DNA of 64,000 bases from Bacteroidales bacterium (GTDB taxonomy: Bacteria > Bacteroidota > Bacteroidia > Bacteroidales > UBA932), in assembly GCA_017437125.1 (NCBI GenBank), contig JAFSBV010000012.1, positions 17,018 to 81,017 of the forward strand, in the 5' to 3' direction. Shown one piece after another: positions 25,766 to 34,277 of this stretch. Position numbers and translations under genes: made by a program. Each line of letters starts with the position of its first letter. Within the stretch, counting starts at the first letter, position 1. The notes under the pieces are model-generated. The model did not search any database. It saw nothing but the letters and a program-made list of their open reading frames with translations, and was not told the origin of the DNA.

Positions 25766-27583
25766 TTATTTGTTAAGTATTGAGTTCGTGGTCTGGCCGA
25801 TCATATTCAAAGCCCATGCCATAACCGCATCTTTTTCATTTATATGATCTTCTGCTGATATTTCTACCCATATGTCAGGCTGGACTCCGATTCCGTGATG
25901 CTGGCTGCCGTCAATATATGATGCGTGAAGGCCTGTCGTCATTACGTTGAAAGCCGGAAACATGAACTGTGTTACATCACCGTTCGTACCGCATGTCGGA
26001 GTGCCTATGATTTTGCCCAGATCATATCCCTTTACAAGCATCAATACAGTCTCAGCCCAGCTCATCGCTCTGTAGTCTGTCAGAAAATAGCATGGAATAT
26101 CGATATAAGGAGCTTTCGGTATGATTGCGCTTTCGTCTTCCGAGTATCCGGCATTCTTCTGATCAGGAAGAGCAGTCTTTAAGACCTTGAAAAATGCATA
26201 TGACAATTCCTTGTCTGTCAAATGCGGAAGAATGCGTTCAAAATGATAAGTCGGGTATCCTCGGATGTCGAATATGATTGCCTCTGGTGCGGTGTCGGCA
26301 TACATCTTCATGAAAGAATCGTAGAATCCGTCATCAAAAGCCTCACGTTCGCAAAGGTTTACAATCATGCATCTGTCTTTAACTTCAAAAACCGGTTTTG
26401 CCGTCCTCGTACTCATCGGTCTGTAATAAGAGGGCTTGGATGACACGGTCTTTTCAACTCCTTCCGGAGTGATGTATCCGACTGTCATCACTGAATCTCT
26501 GTCGAAGGCAGATATGGCCTCATATAACGACATAAGCCGTTCAGCTGCCTTGTTGGTCTGACTGATTACCTTGGATTTTTCCTTGATCAGCTCTTCAATG
26601 TCAATGCCTGAGATTGTTTTAAGTCTGCTGCCTTTCTCAATGCCCATTTCGCTTCCGTCGATGATTATACAGTCCTCAATGCAGGTCAGGGCAATGGGAA
26701 GATAGCATTTGGTCAGATATCTTTCCGGTAATCCGGGGAATGACAATGCACCGTCAATATCAAGATGCGCATCCTTGACAGGGGAATATACTTCTCTGAG
26801 CATATCCCAATATGCAAATACGGTATTTCTGTCTTTCTTGTCAAATTCTTCAGAGACCGCTTTCCCGATCATGACCGGCAACTGGCTTTCCCAGTCAAGT
26901 CCGTCTTCACGATGGTAAGGATAGAAGTGCTGTATCATGTTCCAGCGTATCATAAGATCGGTTACCCTGTAGGTTCGGTCGTTGAATATGCTTATGACTT
27001 CAGTCATATACTCTCCTTCCTCATCATAAAGGGCATCCCATAATTCTTCTGCTTCCTTCAACGCCTTTTCTGTATCATCCTTTGAGAAGCTGCCGGTCTT
27101 TGCAGCAGACTGCATGTTCAGATACAGATTGTCAGACAGTCTGTAGCTATACCATCTTCCGGCCTCCGGAGCATATTCCGGCATGTCTGCAGAACATTTT
27201 ATGATTTCTTTGTAATATGGCGAATAGTCCTGGACGCTGATTGATCCGCCTCCGGTATGAAGCCGATATTGATATGAGGATAAATCGTCGGGACTGACTC
27301 GGGAATTCCTGTTTCCAGGCTTGGATGTGATGAATGCATCCGGGGCAAAGACTGCCGTCATCTCTTTGATTACATCCTCTGCGGTGTTTTCTCCGATCTT
27401 GTCCGCATAGTAGTAACCAATCTTGAACCAGTCGATGTCATCCCACTTCTCGGTATGATGATTCGGTGAATAATATCTCATGATACCGTACGCCTTGGCG
27501 AATGATATATAGTCTGCTGTCGCATCCTGAGCCTCGGCAGACAGGGAGATGAGGCTCAGGAAAAATAATATTGTCCGTTTCAT
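25766..27583 (-). CDS. exported S41-family (C-terminal processing) peptidase
   Basis: The 605-aa protein has signal peptide MKRTILFFLSLISLSAEAQ. An N-terminal helical domain of ~270 residues (LMIRWNMIQHFYPYHRED; VYSPVKDAHLDI) precedes a PDZ-like stretch (GSRLKTISGIDIEELI) and the S41 core: IIFDIRGYPTYHFERILPHL, the probable nucleophile serine in DYRAMSWAETVLMLVKGYDL (about residue 510), GTPTCGTNGDVTQF, and GIGVQPDIWV. S41 enzymes use a Ser-Lys dyad, and the lysine is not obvious at the usual place. It follows the XRE regulator gene by 18 bp and belongs to the eight-gene DUF2975 operon. Predicted periplasmic or surface-exposed. Confidence 0.88.
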   Translation of the reverse strand: MKRTILFFLSLISLSAEAQDATADYISFAKAYGIMRYYSPNHHTEKWDDIDWFKIGYYYADKIGENTAEDVIKEMTAVFAPDAFITSKPGNRNSRVSPDDLSSYQYRLHTGGGSISVQDYSPYYKEIIKCSADMPEYAPEAGRWYSYRLSDNLYLNMQSAAKTGSFSKDDTEKALKEAEELWDALYDEEGEYMTEVISIFNDRTYRVTDLMIRWNMIQHFYPYHREDGLDWESQLPVMIGKAVSEEFDKKDRNTVFAYWDMLREVYSPVKDAHLDIDGALSFPGLPERYLTKCYLPIALTCIEDCIIIDGSEMGIEKGSRLKTISGIDIEELIKEKSKVISQTNKAAERLMSLYEAISAFDRDSVMTVGYITPEGVEKTVSSKPSYYRPMSTRTAKPVFEVKDRCMIVNLCEREAFDDGFYDSFMKMYADTAPEAIIFDIRGYPTYHFERILPHLTDKELSYAFFKVLKTALPDQKNAGYSEDESAIIPKAPYIDIPCYFLTDYRAMSWAETVLMLVKGYDLGKIIGTPTCGTNGDVTQFMFPAFNVMTTGLHASYIDGSQHHGIGVQPDIWVEISAEDHINEKDAVMAWALNMIGQTTNSILNK

Positions 27584-27601
27584 ATGATATATTGATTGTG
27601 T

Positions 27602-27829
27602 CTATTGTTCGTCGTTTTCTTCTTCTCCAGGCTGATATTCCAGAATATCTCCCGGCTGGCAATCCAAAGCCTTGCAGAGGGCGGAAAGGGTAGAGAAGCG
27701 GACGGCCTTAGCCTTGCCTGTCTTGAGGATGGACAGGTTGGCCTGAGTGATTCCGACCTTCTCCGCCAGCTCTCCTGAGGACATCTTCCTCTTTGCCAGC
27801 ATTACGTCAACGTTTACTATTATTGGCAT
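27602..27829 (-). CDS. small XRE/Cro-type repressor (YozG-like, HTH_26)
   Basis: The 75-aa protein is essentially one helix-turn-helix domain (MLAKRKMSSGELAEKVGITQ, ANLSILKTGKAKAVRFSTL, ALCKALDCQPGDILEYQ) with an acidic tail. This type is very often encoded directly after DUF2975 membrane proteins, as here, and likely regulates that cassette. The best operator candidates are the two TATCG-N5-CGATA palindromes that flank the -7 box of the operon's first gene (29505-29552). It lies 12 bp after a DUF2975 gene and 18 bp before the S41 peptidase gene. Confidence 0.93.
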   Translation of the reverse strand: MPIIVNVDVMLAKRKMSSGELAEKVGITQANLSILKTGKAKAVRFSTLSALCKALDCQPGDILEYQPGEEENDEQ

Positions 27830-27841
27830 ATTTCCTCCTTC

Positions 27842-28522
27842 TTAGATAGTCATTTCGTTTTCTTCCTTATATGCTCGTGCCATCTTGAAAAGCTCGGCTA
27901 CTATGATCATGCCGATTCCGAAGCAGAGGAAGTAACAGTTCGGGCCGTCTATCACGATGTCATAATGTTCCAAAGAAATATGGTTCTTTGTCCAGAAATA
28001 TCCGAATATTTCAAGGATCCATTGTGATGCATAGGCTATTATGAGACATATACCCATTCTGGTGAATCTGCACTCAAGTCCTTCAGAGAATAATTCCTTT
28101 TTGTTTACTGAGATAATGCAGAATATCAGCATGAACCAAAAATATCCCATACAGATCAGATAAGCTATCGCTGTGAGTGGACCTAGGATATTATAGATTC
28201 TTTGCTCTTTATCGGTCTTCGGCTCAGTCCTGATGATTACCTCTTCCAGAACCATCTGATCATATTTCCCTGTCTTATGGTTGTAGATGCTGTCCGTCTG
28301 AACGTGGTAGTCCTTTGCAACGATGTCAGCATAGTACCACTCTTGAATATTCTTGTTAGAAATCATACGGCCGTTACTGTCAGTGTCGAATTCTCTGGCA
28401 GATTCGCGTCCCTGATTGAAGGAAACAGAAAAGGCCTTTCTGGCAGTACTGTAATCTATAACCCATCCGAAGACAATTGCGATTCCTAGGATGACACATA
28501 ATATGTTGAATTTTGTTTTCAT
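27842..28522 (-). CDS. DUF2975 membrane protein (long form)
   Basis: The 226-aa protein has four predicted membrane segments: residues ~5-22, 112-138, 155-172 and 195-212. A ~80-residue extracytoplasmic loop (AFSVSFNQGRESAREFDTDS...) follows the first segment. The C-terminus EENEMTI matches the shared terminal motif of the two other DUF2975 proteins in this operon (ENDLTI, ENSLTI). The function is unknown. DUF2975 proteins are typically paired with a small XRE regulator, present here 12 bp downstream. Confidence 0.85.
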   Translation of the reverse strand: MKTKFNILCVILGIAIVFGWVIDYSTARKAFSVSFNQGRESAREFDTDSNGRMISNKNIQEWYYADIVAKDYHVQTDSIYNHKTGKYDQMVLEEVIIRTEPKTDKEQRIYNILGPLTAIAYLICMGYFWFMLIFCIISVNKKELFSEGLECRFTRMGICLIIAYASQWILEIFGYFWTKNHISLEHYDIVIDGPNCYFLCFGIGMIIVAELFKMARAYKEENEMTI

Positions 28523-28534
28523 GATAACTTGGTT

Positions 28535-29011
28535 TTAGATTGTTAAGTCGTTTTCCTTCTTGATATCTATCGCCATTGTATAAAGATAACCGAATATCGT
28601 AAACACAAGGGCAGGTACTGCCATGTCTGGAAGCGGGAAGGTCTTCTCCATAGCTCCATTGACAGCAAAGTCAAAGTTTTCTCTGAAATTCACCATGAAC
28701 ATATACACGAATCCTGACAAGAAAATCAGTTTGGCATTACCGGTTGTGAACAGCGCCTGTTTCTTTAATCCGGATAATACCTTGTAGATCAGTGTCGATA
28801 TGACTGTGGCAAATGCCACTGAAGTAAGAACATATCCTGCGATAATATAAATCTGCCATGTCATGCGCTCGGGGTTCCACTTCATATATCCTCCATTGAT
28901 TACGGTAGCATTGAGTCCATCTATAATCGATCCAAGGCCAATCCAGAAGCAGCATACTATGATCACCACGATTCCGGTGGCTTTCATCCATTTAATTTTA
29001 GTTGTTTTCAT
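28535..29011 (-). CDS. DUF2975 membrane protein
   Basis: The 158-aa protein has four predicted membrane segments and a C-terminal KKENDLTI motif. ATG 29011 (MKTTKIKWMKATG) is chosen. The longer frame to 29062 would overlap the upstream gene by about 40 bp and lacks similarity to its paralogues. It is flanked by paralogues 10 and 12 bp away, so this is a tandem triplication within one operon. Function unknown. Confidence 0.85.
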   Translation of the reverse strand: MKTTKIKWMKATGIVVIIVCCFWIGLGSIIDGLNATVINGGYMKWNPERMTWQIYIIAGYVLTSVAFATVISTLIYKVLSGLKKQALFTTGNAKLIFLSGFVYMFMVNFRENFDFAVNGAMEKTFPLPDMAVPALVFTIFGYLYTMAIDIKKENDLTI

Positions 29012-29021
29012 TGTCTTGAAA

Positions 29022-29489
29022 TTAGATTGTGAGACTGTTTTCTTCGCTGACCTGCACGGCATTTCTGTAAATGATTGCCACGATGCAAATGATTATCGGG
29101 ACGAAGAGTTCATCAAAGCCAAAGCTTATATGTCTGGTTCCTGCCATCAGGTGCATGTTTTCCATACAGAACAATGTGATGAATGTAGTGACGGCCAGGC
29201 CGAACAATATCCCGACATTCTTCCGTGGGAACAATACTCCGTTATTCTGTGCTTTGATGGAGTTGAATAGAAAAGCCAGGAGAAGAGCGAAACTGCTGAT
29301 TGCTCCGACGAGCCTCAGGATTATTAACGAAATCTGCATGCCCTTGAATCCTTCAATCCATACGGCTTTCTGCGGTGTGCCGGAGAAGAATCCGAATGAT
29401 TGGACGGTGATGAGTGCCAGTGCCATTAGGCCGATAACAATGACTGCTCCTGTCAGCCATTTCAGGGATTTTGTTGAGTTCTGTTTCAT
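29022..29489 (-). CDS. DUF2975 membrane protein, first gene of an eight-gene operon
   Basis: The 155-aa protein has four predicted membrane segments (WLTGAVIVIGLMALALITV; ISLIILRLVGAISSFALLLAF; VGILFGLAVTTFITLFC; ELFVPIIICIVAIIY) and ends SEENSLTI. It begins 15 bp downstream of a double-palindrome promoter and leads a chain of co-directional genes (DUF2975 x3, XRE regulator, S41 peptidase, three exported proteins) with gaps of 10-66 bp, ending at the 23656-23685 terminator. Confidence 0.85.
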   Translation of the reverse strand: MKQNSTKSLKWLTGAVIVIGLMALALITVQSFGFFSGTPQKAVWIEGFKGMQISLIILRLVGAISSFALLLAFLFNSIKAQNNGVLFPRKNVGILFGLAVTTFITLFCMENMHLMAGTRHISFGFDELFVPIIICIVAIIYRNAVQVSEENSLTI

Positions 29490-29504
29490 AAATCAGTAAG
29501 TTTT

Positions 29505-29552
29505 TATCGTTTTTCGATATGCAAATATAGGTACTTTTATCGAAAAACGATA
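29505..29552 (-). promoter_or_regulatory. promoter flanked by two palindromic operators (DUF2975/XRE/S41 operon)
   Basis: TATCGTTTTTCGATA (29505-29519) and TATCGAAAAACGATA (29538-29552) are each a palindrome with T5 or A5 centres, and are inverted relative to each other. They are centred 33 bp apart (about three helical turns). Between them lies the minus-strand -7 box TATATTTG (29522-29529). The downstream site covers the predicted start and the upstream site covers the -33 region, a classical repressor layout. Confidence 0.85.
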
Positions 29553-29578
29553 ATTTTATAAAGAAATTTGATAAAAAT

Positions 29579-29632
29579 TTATTGTAATAGCTTATTGAAC
29601 CTGTCGCGGATAGAAGTGGCGAGGGCGTTATG
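29579..29632 (-). pseudogene. 3'-end remnant of a DUF2723 gene
   Basis: The minus-strand frame between a TGA and a TAA reads HNALATSIRDRFNKLLQ. This is nearly the same as the last residues of the intact DUF2723 protein at 31238-34273 (SALASSIRDRFNKML). DNA matches across TTATTGAACCTGTCGCGGAT. Only about 17 codons survive. It lies between the operator region and the GH43 gene. Confidence 0.75.
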
Positions 29633-29686
29633 TCATTGTTTGTTTCGTGAAAAGTAGTTATATTCACAGACCTAATGATATCAAAC

Positions 29687-31144
29687 ATGAAAAAGCTCCT
29701 TCTGAACCTCTTTTTTATTGCTGTCGTCACACCTATGGCTGCCCAGACATTGATATTGCCGGGAGATTATGCCGATCCTACCATCCTTAAGGACGGTGAT
29801 GATTATTACATGACTCATTCTCCGTTTTATTATCAGCCTGGCTTTCTGATATGGCATTCCCGTAATCTGTTCAACTGGGAACCGATATGCAGGGCAGGAG
29901 AGGAATGGAGTGGCTCTGCATGGGCCCCGGATCTTCAGAAAGTGGGAGACACATATTACATATATTTCCCGGCCGACGATACGAATTGGGTAATGACGGC
30001 CAAGGATATCAGAGGCCCATGGACAAAGCCTGCTGATACAGGAATAAGCGGAATCGATCCGGGCCTTGCGGTGACACCGGATGGGAAACGATATCTTTTT
30101 ACCAGTGCCGGATATGTTACCCCATTGACAGATGACGGCATGAAACGAAATGGCGAGACAAAGAAGATTTATGACGGCTGGGTATATCCTCATGAGTGGG
30201 AAACCGAATGCATGTGTCTGGAATCTCCTAAGATCACATATCGTGACGGCTACTATTACATGACTTCTGCAGAAGGAGGCACGGCAGGTCCTGCAACAAG
30301 CCATATGGCCGTCTGTGCAAGGGCGAAGGATATATACGGGCCTTGGGAAAATTCTCCATATAATCCTATAGTACATACCTATTCCGATGTAGAGCAATGG
30401 TGGTCTAAGGGCCATGGCTCGTTGGTAGAAGGTCCTGACGGGCAGTGGTGGATAGTATATCATGCATATGAGAATGGCGCTTATTTTTTAGGAAGGCAGA
30501 CTGTCATGGAACCTGTGGAATGGACGGAAGGCGGCTGGTATCGTCCGGTCAAAGACCTGGAGATAAAGACCATACATGAGCGGAACGCATCTTTGTCTGA
30601 CAGTTTTGAAAGCGATAATGTCAGCTGGCAGTGGACCGGCTGGAAAGAGGATGTCACAAAATCGGTCTTCATGAGGAAAGGCCGGCTGGTTATGCCGGCA
30701 CGTGGAACAGTTCCTCATGACGGACGTCTGATGCTGATTACGGCGACAGACAGTGAATACTCTGTTGAAACTGAGGTTACAATCAAAGACAAAGATCTCA
30801 AAGCAGGACTTGTCCTGTTTTATAATGAGCATGCTTATGCCGGACTTCTCTGTGACAGCAAGACCCTTACAGTTTATAAGAATCCGGAAATGACGGAAGA
30901 AATCACAAATGATATAGGCAGAAATATCTTCATCCGTCTGGATTTCAGAAAAGGTCTGCTAGACATCAGTGTTAGCGCTGATGGGAGCGGATGGAATCTT
31001 CTGTGCAGGGATATAGATGTCTCGGAATTCCACCACAACAGATATGGAGGATTCCTTGCCTTGCGTCCTGCTTTATGCTCAGTCGGAGACGGAGAAGCGG
31101 AATTCCATCATTTCACATACACCTCGGCCGCTTTTTGTCGATAA
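29687..31144 (+). CDS. exported glycoside hydrolase family 43 protein
   Basis: The 485-aa protein has signal peptide MKKLLLNLFFIAVVTPMAAQ, and ATG 29687 is preferred to 29675 because it starts the signal. The five-bladed propeller residues are visible: base Asp in YADPTILKDGDDYYMTHS, pKa-modulating Asp in GIDPGLAVT, and acid Glu in ECMCLESPKI. Further GH43 motifs are WAPDLQKVGDTYYIYF and GHGSLVEGPDGQWWIVYH. From about residue 300 a second beta-sandwich domain follows (SLSDSFESDNVSWQW; GLVLFYNEHAYAGL). GH43 enzymes act on arabinose- or xylose-containing glycans, and specificity is not readable here. The last ~8 codons lie inside the second 113-bp element. Confidence 0.9.
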   Translation: MKKLLLNLFFIAVVTPMAAQTLILPGDYADPTILKDGDDYYMTHSPFYYQPGFLIWHSRNLFNWEPICRAGEEWSGSAWAPDLQKVGDTYYIYFPADDTNWVMTAKDIRGPWTKPADTGISGIDPGLAVTPDGKRYLFTSAGYVTPLTDDGMKRNGETKKIYDGWVYPHEWETECMCLESPKITYRDGYYYMTSAEGGTAGPATSHMAVCARAKDIYGPWENSPYNPIVHTYSDVEQWWSKGHGSLVEGPDGQWWIVYHAYENGAYFLGRQTVMEPVEWTEGGWYRPVKDLEIKTIHERNASLSDSFESDNVSWQWTGWKEDVTKSVFMRKGRLVMPARGTVPHDGRLMLITATDSEYSVETEVTIKDKDLKAGLVLFYNEHAYAGLLCDSKTLTVYKNPEMTEEITNDIGRNIFIRLDFRKGLLDISVSADGSGWNLLCRDIDVSEFHHNRYGGFLALRPALCSVGDGEAEFHHFTYTSAAFCR

Positions 31145-31231
31145 TATATCCAAGGTGTTACTCAAATCATTGTTTTGATGATATTTCTACTACACCTTGG
31201 ACGTTTTTAGTTGTCCAAGCGGCTAAGGTGT
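31119..31231. repeat. 113-bp two-unit inverted-repeat element, copy B
   Basis: Arms: ACACCTCGG 31119-31127, 22 bp, CCAAGGTGT 31150-31158, 33 bp, ACACCTTGG 31192-31200, 22 bp, CTAAGGTGT 31223-31231. Spacings are identical to copies A and C. It overlaps the last 26 bp of the GH43 coding sequence and ends 7 bp from the convergent DUF2723 gene, so it fills the whole junction. Confidence 0.9.
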
Positions 31232-31237
31232 CTTAGT

Positions 31238-34200
31238 CTATAACATTTTATTGAACCTGTCGCGGATAGAGCTTGCCAGGGCTGAATCTCCGTATTCATC
31301 TTCCAGGGCGGAAAGGTATGCCAGTATGTTGTAGCATGACTCGAAGTGACGTTTTCCGTCTTCATAATGGTTGAGGAAGAAAGCTGTCGATTCGAGAAGG
31401 TCATCTGCCAGTCTTGCAGCTAGCTCTAAAGCCTTTTCAGGAGCCCCGGCCATATGATAGGCCTCGATCATCCTGATAATGTCGTACTCGTTATTGAAGC
31501 CGTAAAGAACCAGATCAAGAGGGAAACTGCTCTCCGGAATCATTTCCTGACACATGTCGAGCATCTCTACAGCCTTCTCGTTTTCACCGGCTTCAATCAG
31601 TTCCTGAGCAACGAATGAGAATATCTTTCTTTGGGACAAGACTGCAGCAAATGTGTACAGATTCTGATAATCCACATACCATCCTTCCTTCTTCAGAGTG
31701 TCCCATGTATATAATGAAGTCATCTTGCTGTAGAGCTCCTGCACATCAGTGAAGCCGTTTTCCTGGAGGTTGGTCTTGTTCTTTATAGGAATGAACCTGT
31801 AGGTGAATCCGTCATACATCAGATAGTCCTTTATGCCTATCTTTATGTCGCCTCCGGCGCTGAGGAAGTTCAGCGGCCTGTCCCATTCATAATTTGAAAG
31901 CAGGTCGAGGAAGAACAGCTCCGGTTTCGTGATGCCTTGCTTTCCTTCAGGAATCTCGAGGACGATCTCTGACGGAATCATGTCTGCAAAACGTTCATCA
32001 AGGATGCCGTACCTGATGACATTCTCCTTGTTGACGGGAATCGAGAAACGACGTGAAGCGATGTAATCGGCATATTGACCGTTGGTCAGCGGGATCTTTG
32101 CATCCGGATGGCGGAATACCTTCATCACATCCGACAACGGCAGGACCGTATCGCGGGTGTCATATATAAGTACATATTCATTCTCTCCCTGCAGGTACTG
32201 TCTCTTTCCGATGGACAGATCCAGCGGCGCAGACTCGTATGCGGCCTGCTTCATCTGGTCTATATGCCAGTCGGCACCGAGAAGAGATGTGTTGACGACG
32301 CGTACGTCGGTGCGGAATCCTTCGACCTCCTGGGCGTACCATATAGGGAAGGTGTCATTGTCTCCGTGTGTCACCAGGATCCCGTTCTCACCGACACCAC
32401 GGAGATAGTTCATTCCCAGCTCCCTGGCGGTAGAGCGGTCGCTGCGGTCGTGGTCGTCCCAGTTTTCAGAGGCCATGAGGGCGGGAACTCCGAGGCACGA
32501 CACAACGATGACAAGGCATGGGGCAACCTTCTTCGAATGGACGAACCTGCTGATCAATGCACTGACTCCCAGACCGATCCATGCGCTGAAGAAATAGAAC
32601 GAGCCTGCATATGCATAGTCCCTTTCGCGGACCTGAAGAGGGGACTGGTTGAGGTAGAGCACTATTGCTATCCCGGTCATGAAGAACATGAGGAAGTTCA
32701 GCCAGCATCCTCTCCTGTCACGTGAATACTGGAAGAACAGGCCGATCAGCCCGAGAAGAAGCGGCAGCATGTAATAATGGTTTCTGCCTTTGTTCTCTTT
32801 CAGATAAGCCGGTGCATCAGACTGGTCCCCGAGCCTTATCCGGTCGATGAGTCCTATCCCGCATTCCCAGTTTCCCTTGAATATGTCTCCGGGAATCGGA
32901 CTGTGGATGTCATTCTGCCTTCCTGCAAAGTTCCACAGGAAATACCGCCAGTACATCCAGTTCAGCTGGTAGTCGAAGAAGAACACCAGGTTCTGCAGGA
33001 ATGTAGGCTTCAGGTGTATGGAGCCCGGTACCTTCCTTCCGTCTTCTCCGATGTACTGCTTGTATATGTCTATGTATGAATCGTCCCGATAGTCCCACAT
33101 GCGGGGGAAGAACATCTTTGATTCGGGAGAATACTCGATGTCTATGCTCTTGCCTTTGACATATCTGTCCCCGATCCGGGCCCAATACTCCTTTTCTGAA
33201 ACGTCGTAATCGGCCCCGAAATACTCGCCGTATATGATCGGCCCTTTCGGGTACTGCTCTCTGTTCAGATAGCTGATGAGGGTGAAAGGATTGTCGGGCT
33301 TGTTCTCGTTCATAGGGGTGTTGGCATTTGAACGGATGACGACGGTCGCATAAAGAGAAAAGCCGGTTATTATGGTTGTGAGGCATAGAAGCACGGTATT
33401 GACAAGCACTTTACCTCGCTTCAAGGTCTGGAACAATCCATAGAACAAGCCGGCGAAAAGGAGCGCCATGAACGTGACAGCACCGCTGTTGAACGGCAGA
33501 CCGAAGACGTTTACAAAAAGAAGGTCGGCATATGCGGCGGCTTTCGGAAGGAGGGGAATGATGCCGAAAAGCACGGCTGCCAGAATCAGGCAGGACAATA
33601 TGAATATGCCGCACAGTTCCATAAAGCTGTATTTCCTGTCTTCACGGATTCTGTAGAAATACATGAATACGATTGCGGGGATGCTGAGCAGATTGAGCAG
33701 ATGCACTCCGATTGAAAGACCCATGAGGAAGCATATCAGCACGATCCATCTGCCGGAATGAGGCTCTTCGGCTTCATCGTACCAGCGGGTTATCGCCCAA
33801 AATACCACGGCAGTGAATAACGAAGACATTGCATATACTTCTGCTTCCACAGCCGAGAACCAGAATGTGTCGCTGAAACAATATGACAATGCTCCGACAA
33901 CGCCGGCTCCGAATATCGAAATAGCATTTGTGGTACTGATATTTTCGCCTCTGCTGGTGATCCTTCGTGCAAAGAATATTATCGTGAGATATAGGAAGAA
34001 TATTGTCAGTGCCGAACATATTGCACTCAGTGCATTGATGGCAGCTGCGGCGTTTTCCTTATCTGTAAAGATGGTGAAGAATCGTGCGAAAAGCTGATAG
34101 ACCGGATTTCCGGGAGGATGGCCGACTTCGAGCTTGTATGAGGATGCGATGAACTCTCCGCAGTCCCAGAATGAGACAGTCGGTTCGATGGTAAGAAGGT

Positions 34201-34273
34201 AAGTTGTGGAAGCGATTGCCAATACGGCAAGGGCGATGATCCGGTTGATTTTTTTAAAGATCTTCTCTGTCAT
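31238..34273 (-). CDS. DUF2723 multi-pass membrane protein, GT-C-like (putative O-mannosyltransferase class)
   Basis: The 1011-aa protein has at least 11 membrane segments in its first ~560 residues. The N-terminal motif YLLTIEPTVSFWDCGEFIASSYKLEVGHPPGNPVY carries an acidic WDCGE pair in the first loop, typical of DUF2723 and of GT-C glycosyltransferases. A soluble C-terminal part (residues ~600-1010) ends in TPR-like helices. A eukaryotic relative (TMEM260) is a protein O-mannosyltransferase; the bacterial activity is inferred only. ATG 34273 is used, since the frame to 34294 has only TTG. A polyprenol-phosphate-mannose-synthase-like GT2 that could supply a donor is at 59709-60437. Its 3' end is copied at 29579-29632 and a divergent version lies at 48964-49128. 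Confidence 0.88.
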   Translation of the reverse strand: MTEKIFKKINRIIALAVLAIASTTYLLTIEPTVSFWDCGEFIASSYKLEVGHPPGNPVYQLFARFFTIFTDKENAAAAINALSAICSALTIFFLYLTIIFFARRITSRGENISTTNAISIFGAGVVGALSYCFSDTFWFSAVEAEVYAMSSLFTAVVFWAITRWYDEAEEPHSGRWIVLICFLMGLSIGVHLLNLLSIPAIVFMYFYRIREDRKYSFMELCGIFILSCLILAAVLFGIIPLLPKAAAYADLLFVNVFGLPFNSGAVTFMALLFAGLFYGLFQTLKRGKVLVNTVLLCLTTIITGFSLYATVVIRSNANTPMNENKPDNPFTLISYLNREQYPKGPIIYGEYFGADYDVSEKEYWARIGDRYVKGKSIDIEYSPESKMFFPRMWDYRDDSYIDIYKQYIGEDGRKVPGSIHLKPTFLQNLVFFFDYQLNWMYWRYFLWNFAGRQNDIHSPIPGDIFKGNWECGIGLIDRIRLGDQSDAPAYLKENKGRNHYYMLPLLLGLIGLFFQYSRDRRGCWLNFLMFFMTGIAIVLYLNQSPLQVRERDYAYAGSFYFFSAWIGLGVSALISRFVHSKKVAPCLVIVVSCLGVPALMASENWDDHDRSDRSTARELGMNYLRGVGENGILVTHGDNDTFPIWYAQEVEGFRTDVRVVNTSLLGADWHIDQMKQAAYESAPLDLSIGKRQYLQGENEYVLIYDTRDTVLPLSDVMKVFRHPDAKIPLTNGQYADYIASRRFSIPVNKENVIRYGILDERFADMIPSEIVLEIPEGKQGITKPELFFLDLLSNYEWDRPLNFLSAGGDIKIGIKDYLMYDGFTYRFIPIKNKTNLQENGFTDVQELYSKMTSLYTWDTLKKEGWYVDYQNLYTFAAVLSQRKIFSFVAQELIEAGENEKAVEMLDMCQEMIPESSFPLDLVLYGFNNEYDIIRMIEAYHMAGAPEKALELAARLADDLLESTAFFLNHYEDGKRHFESCYNILAYLSALEDEYGDSALASSIRDRFNKML

Positions 34274-34277
34274 TTTT

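Noticed and set aside
29681-30463. 260-aa ORF antisense to the GH43 gene
   Set aside because: Composition is atypical (many Arg/Cys/Ile), and the plus-strand GH43 frame carries all the catalytic motifs.
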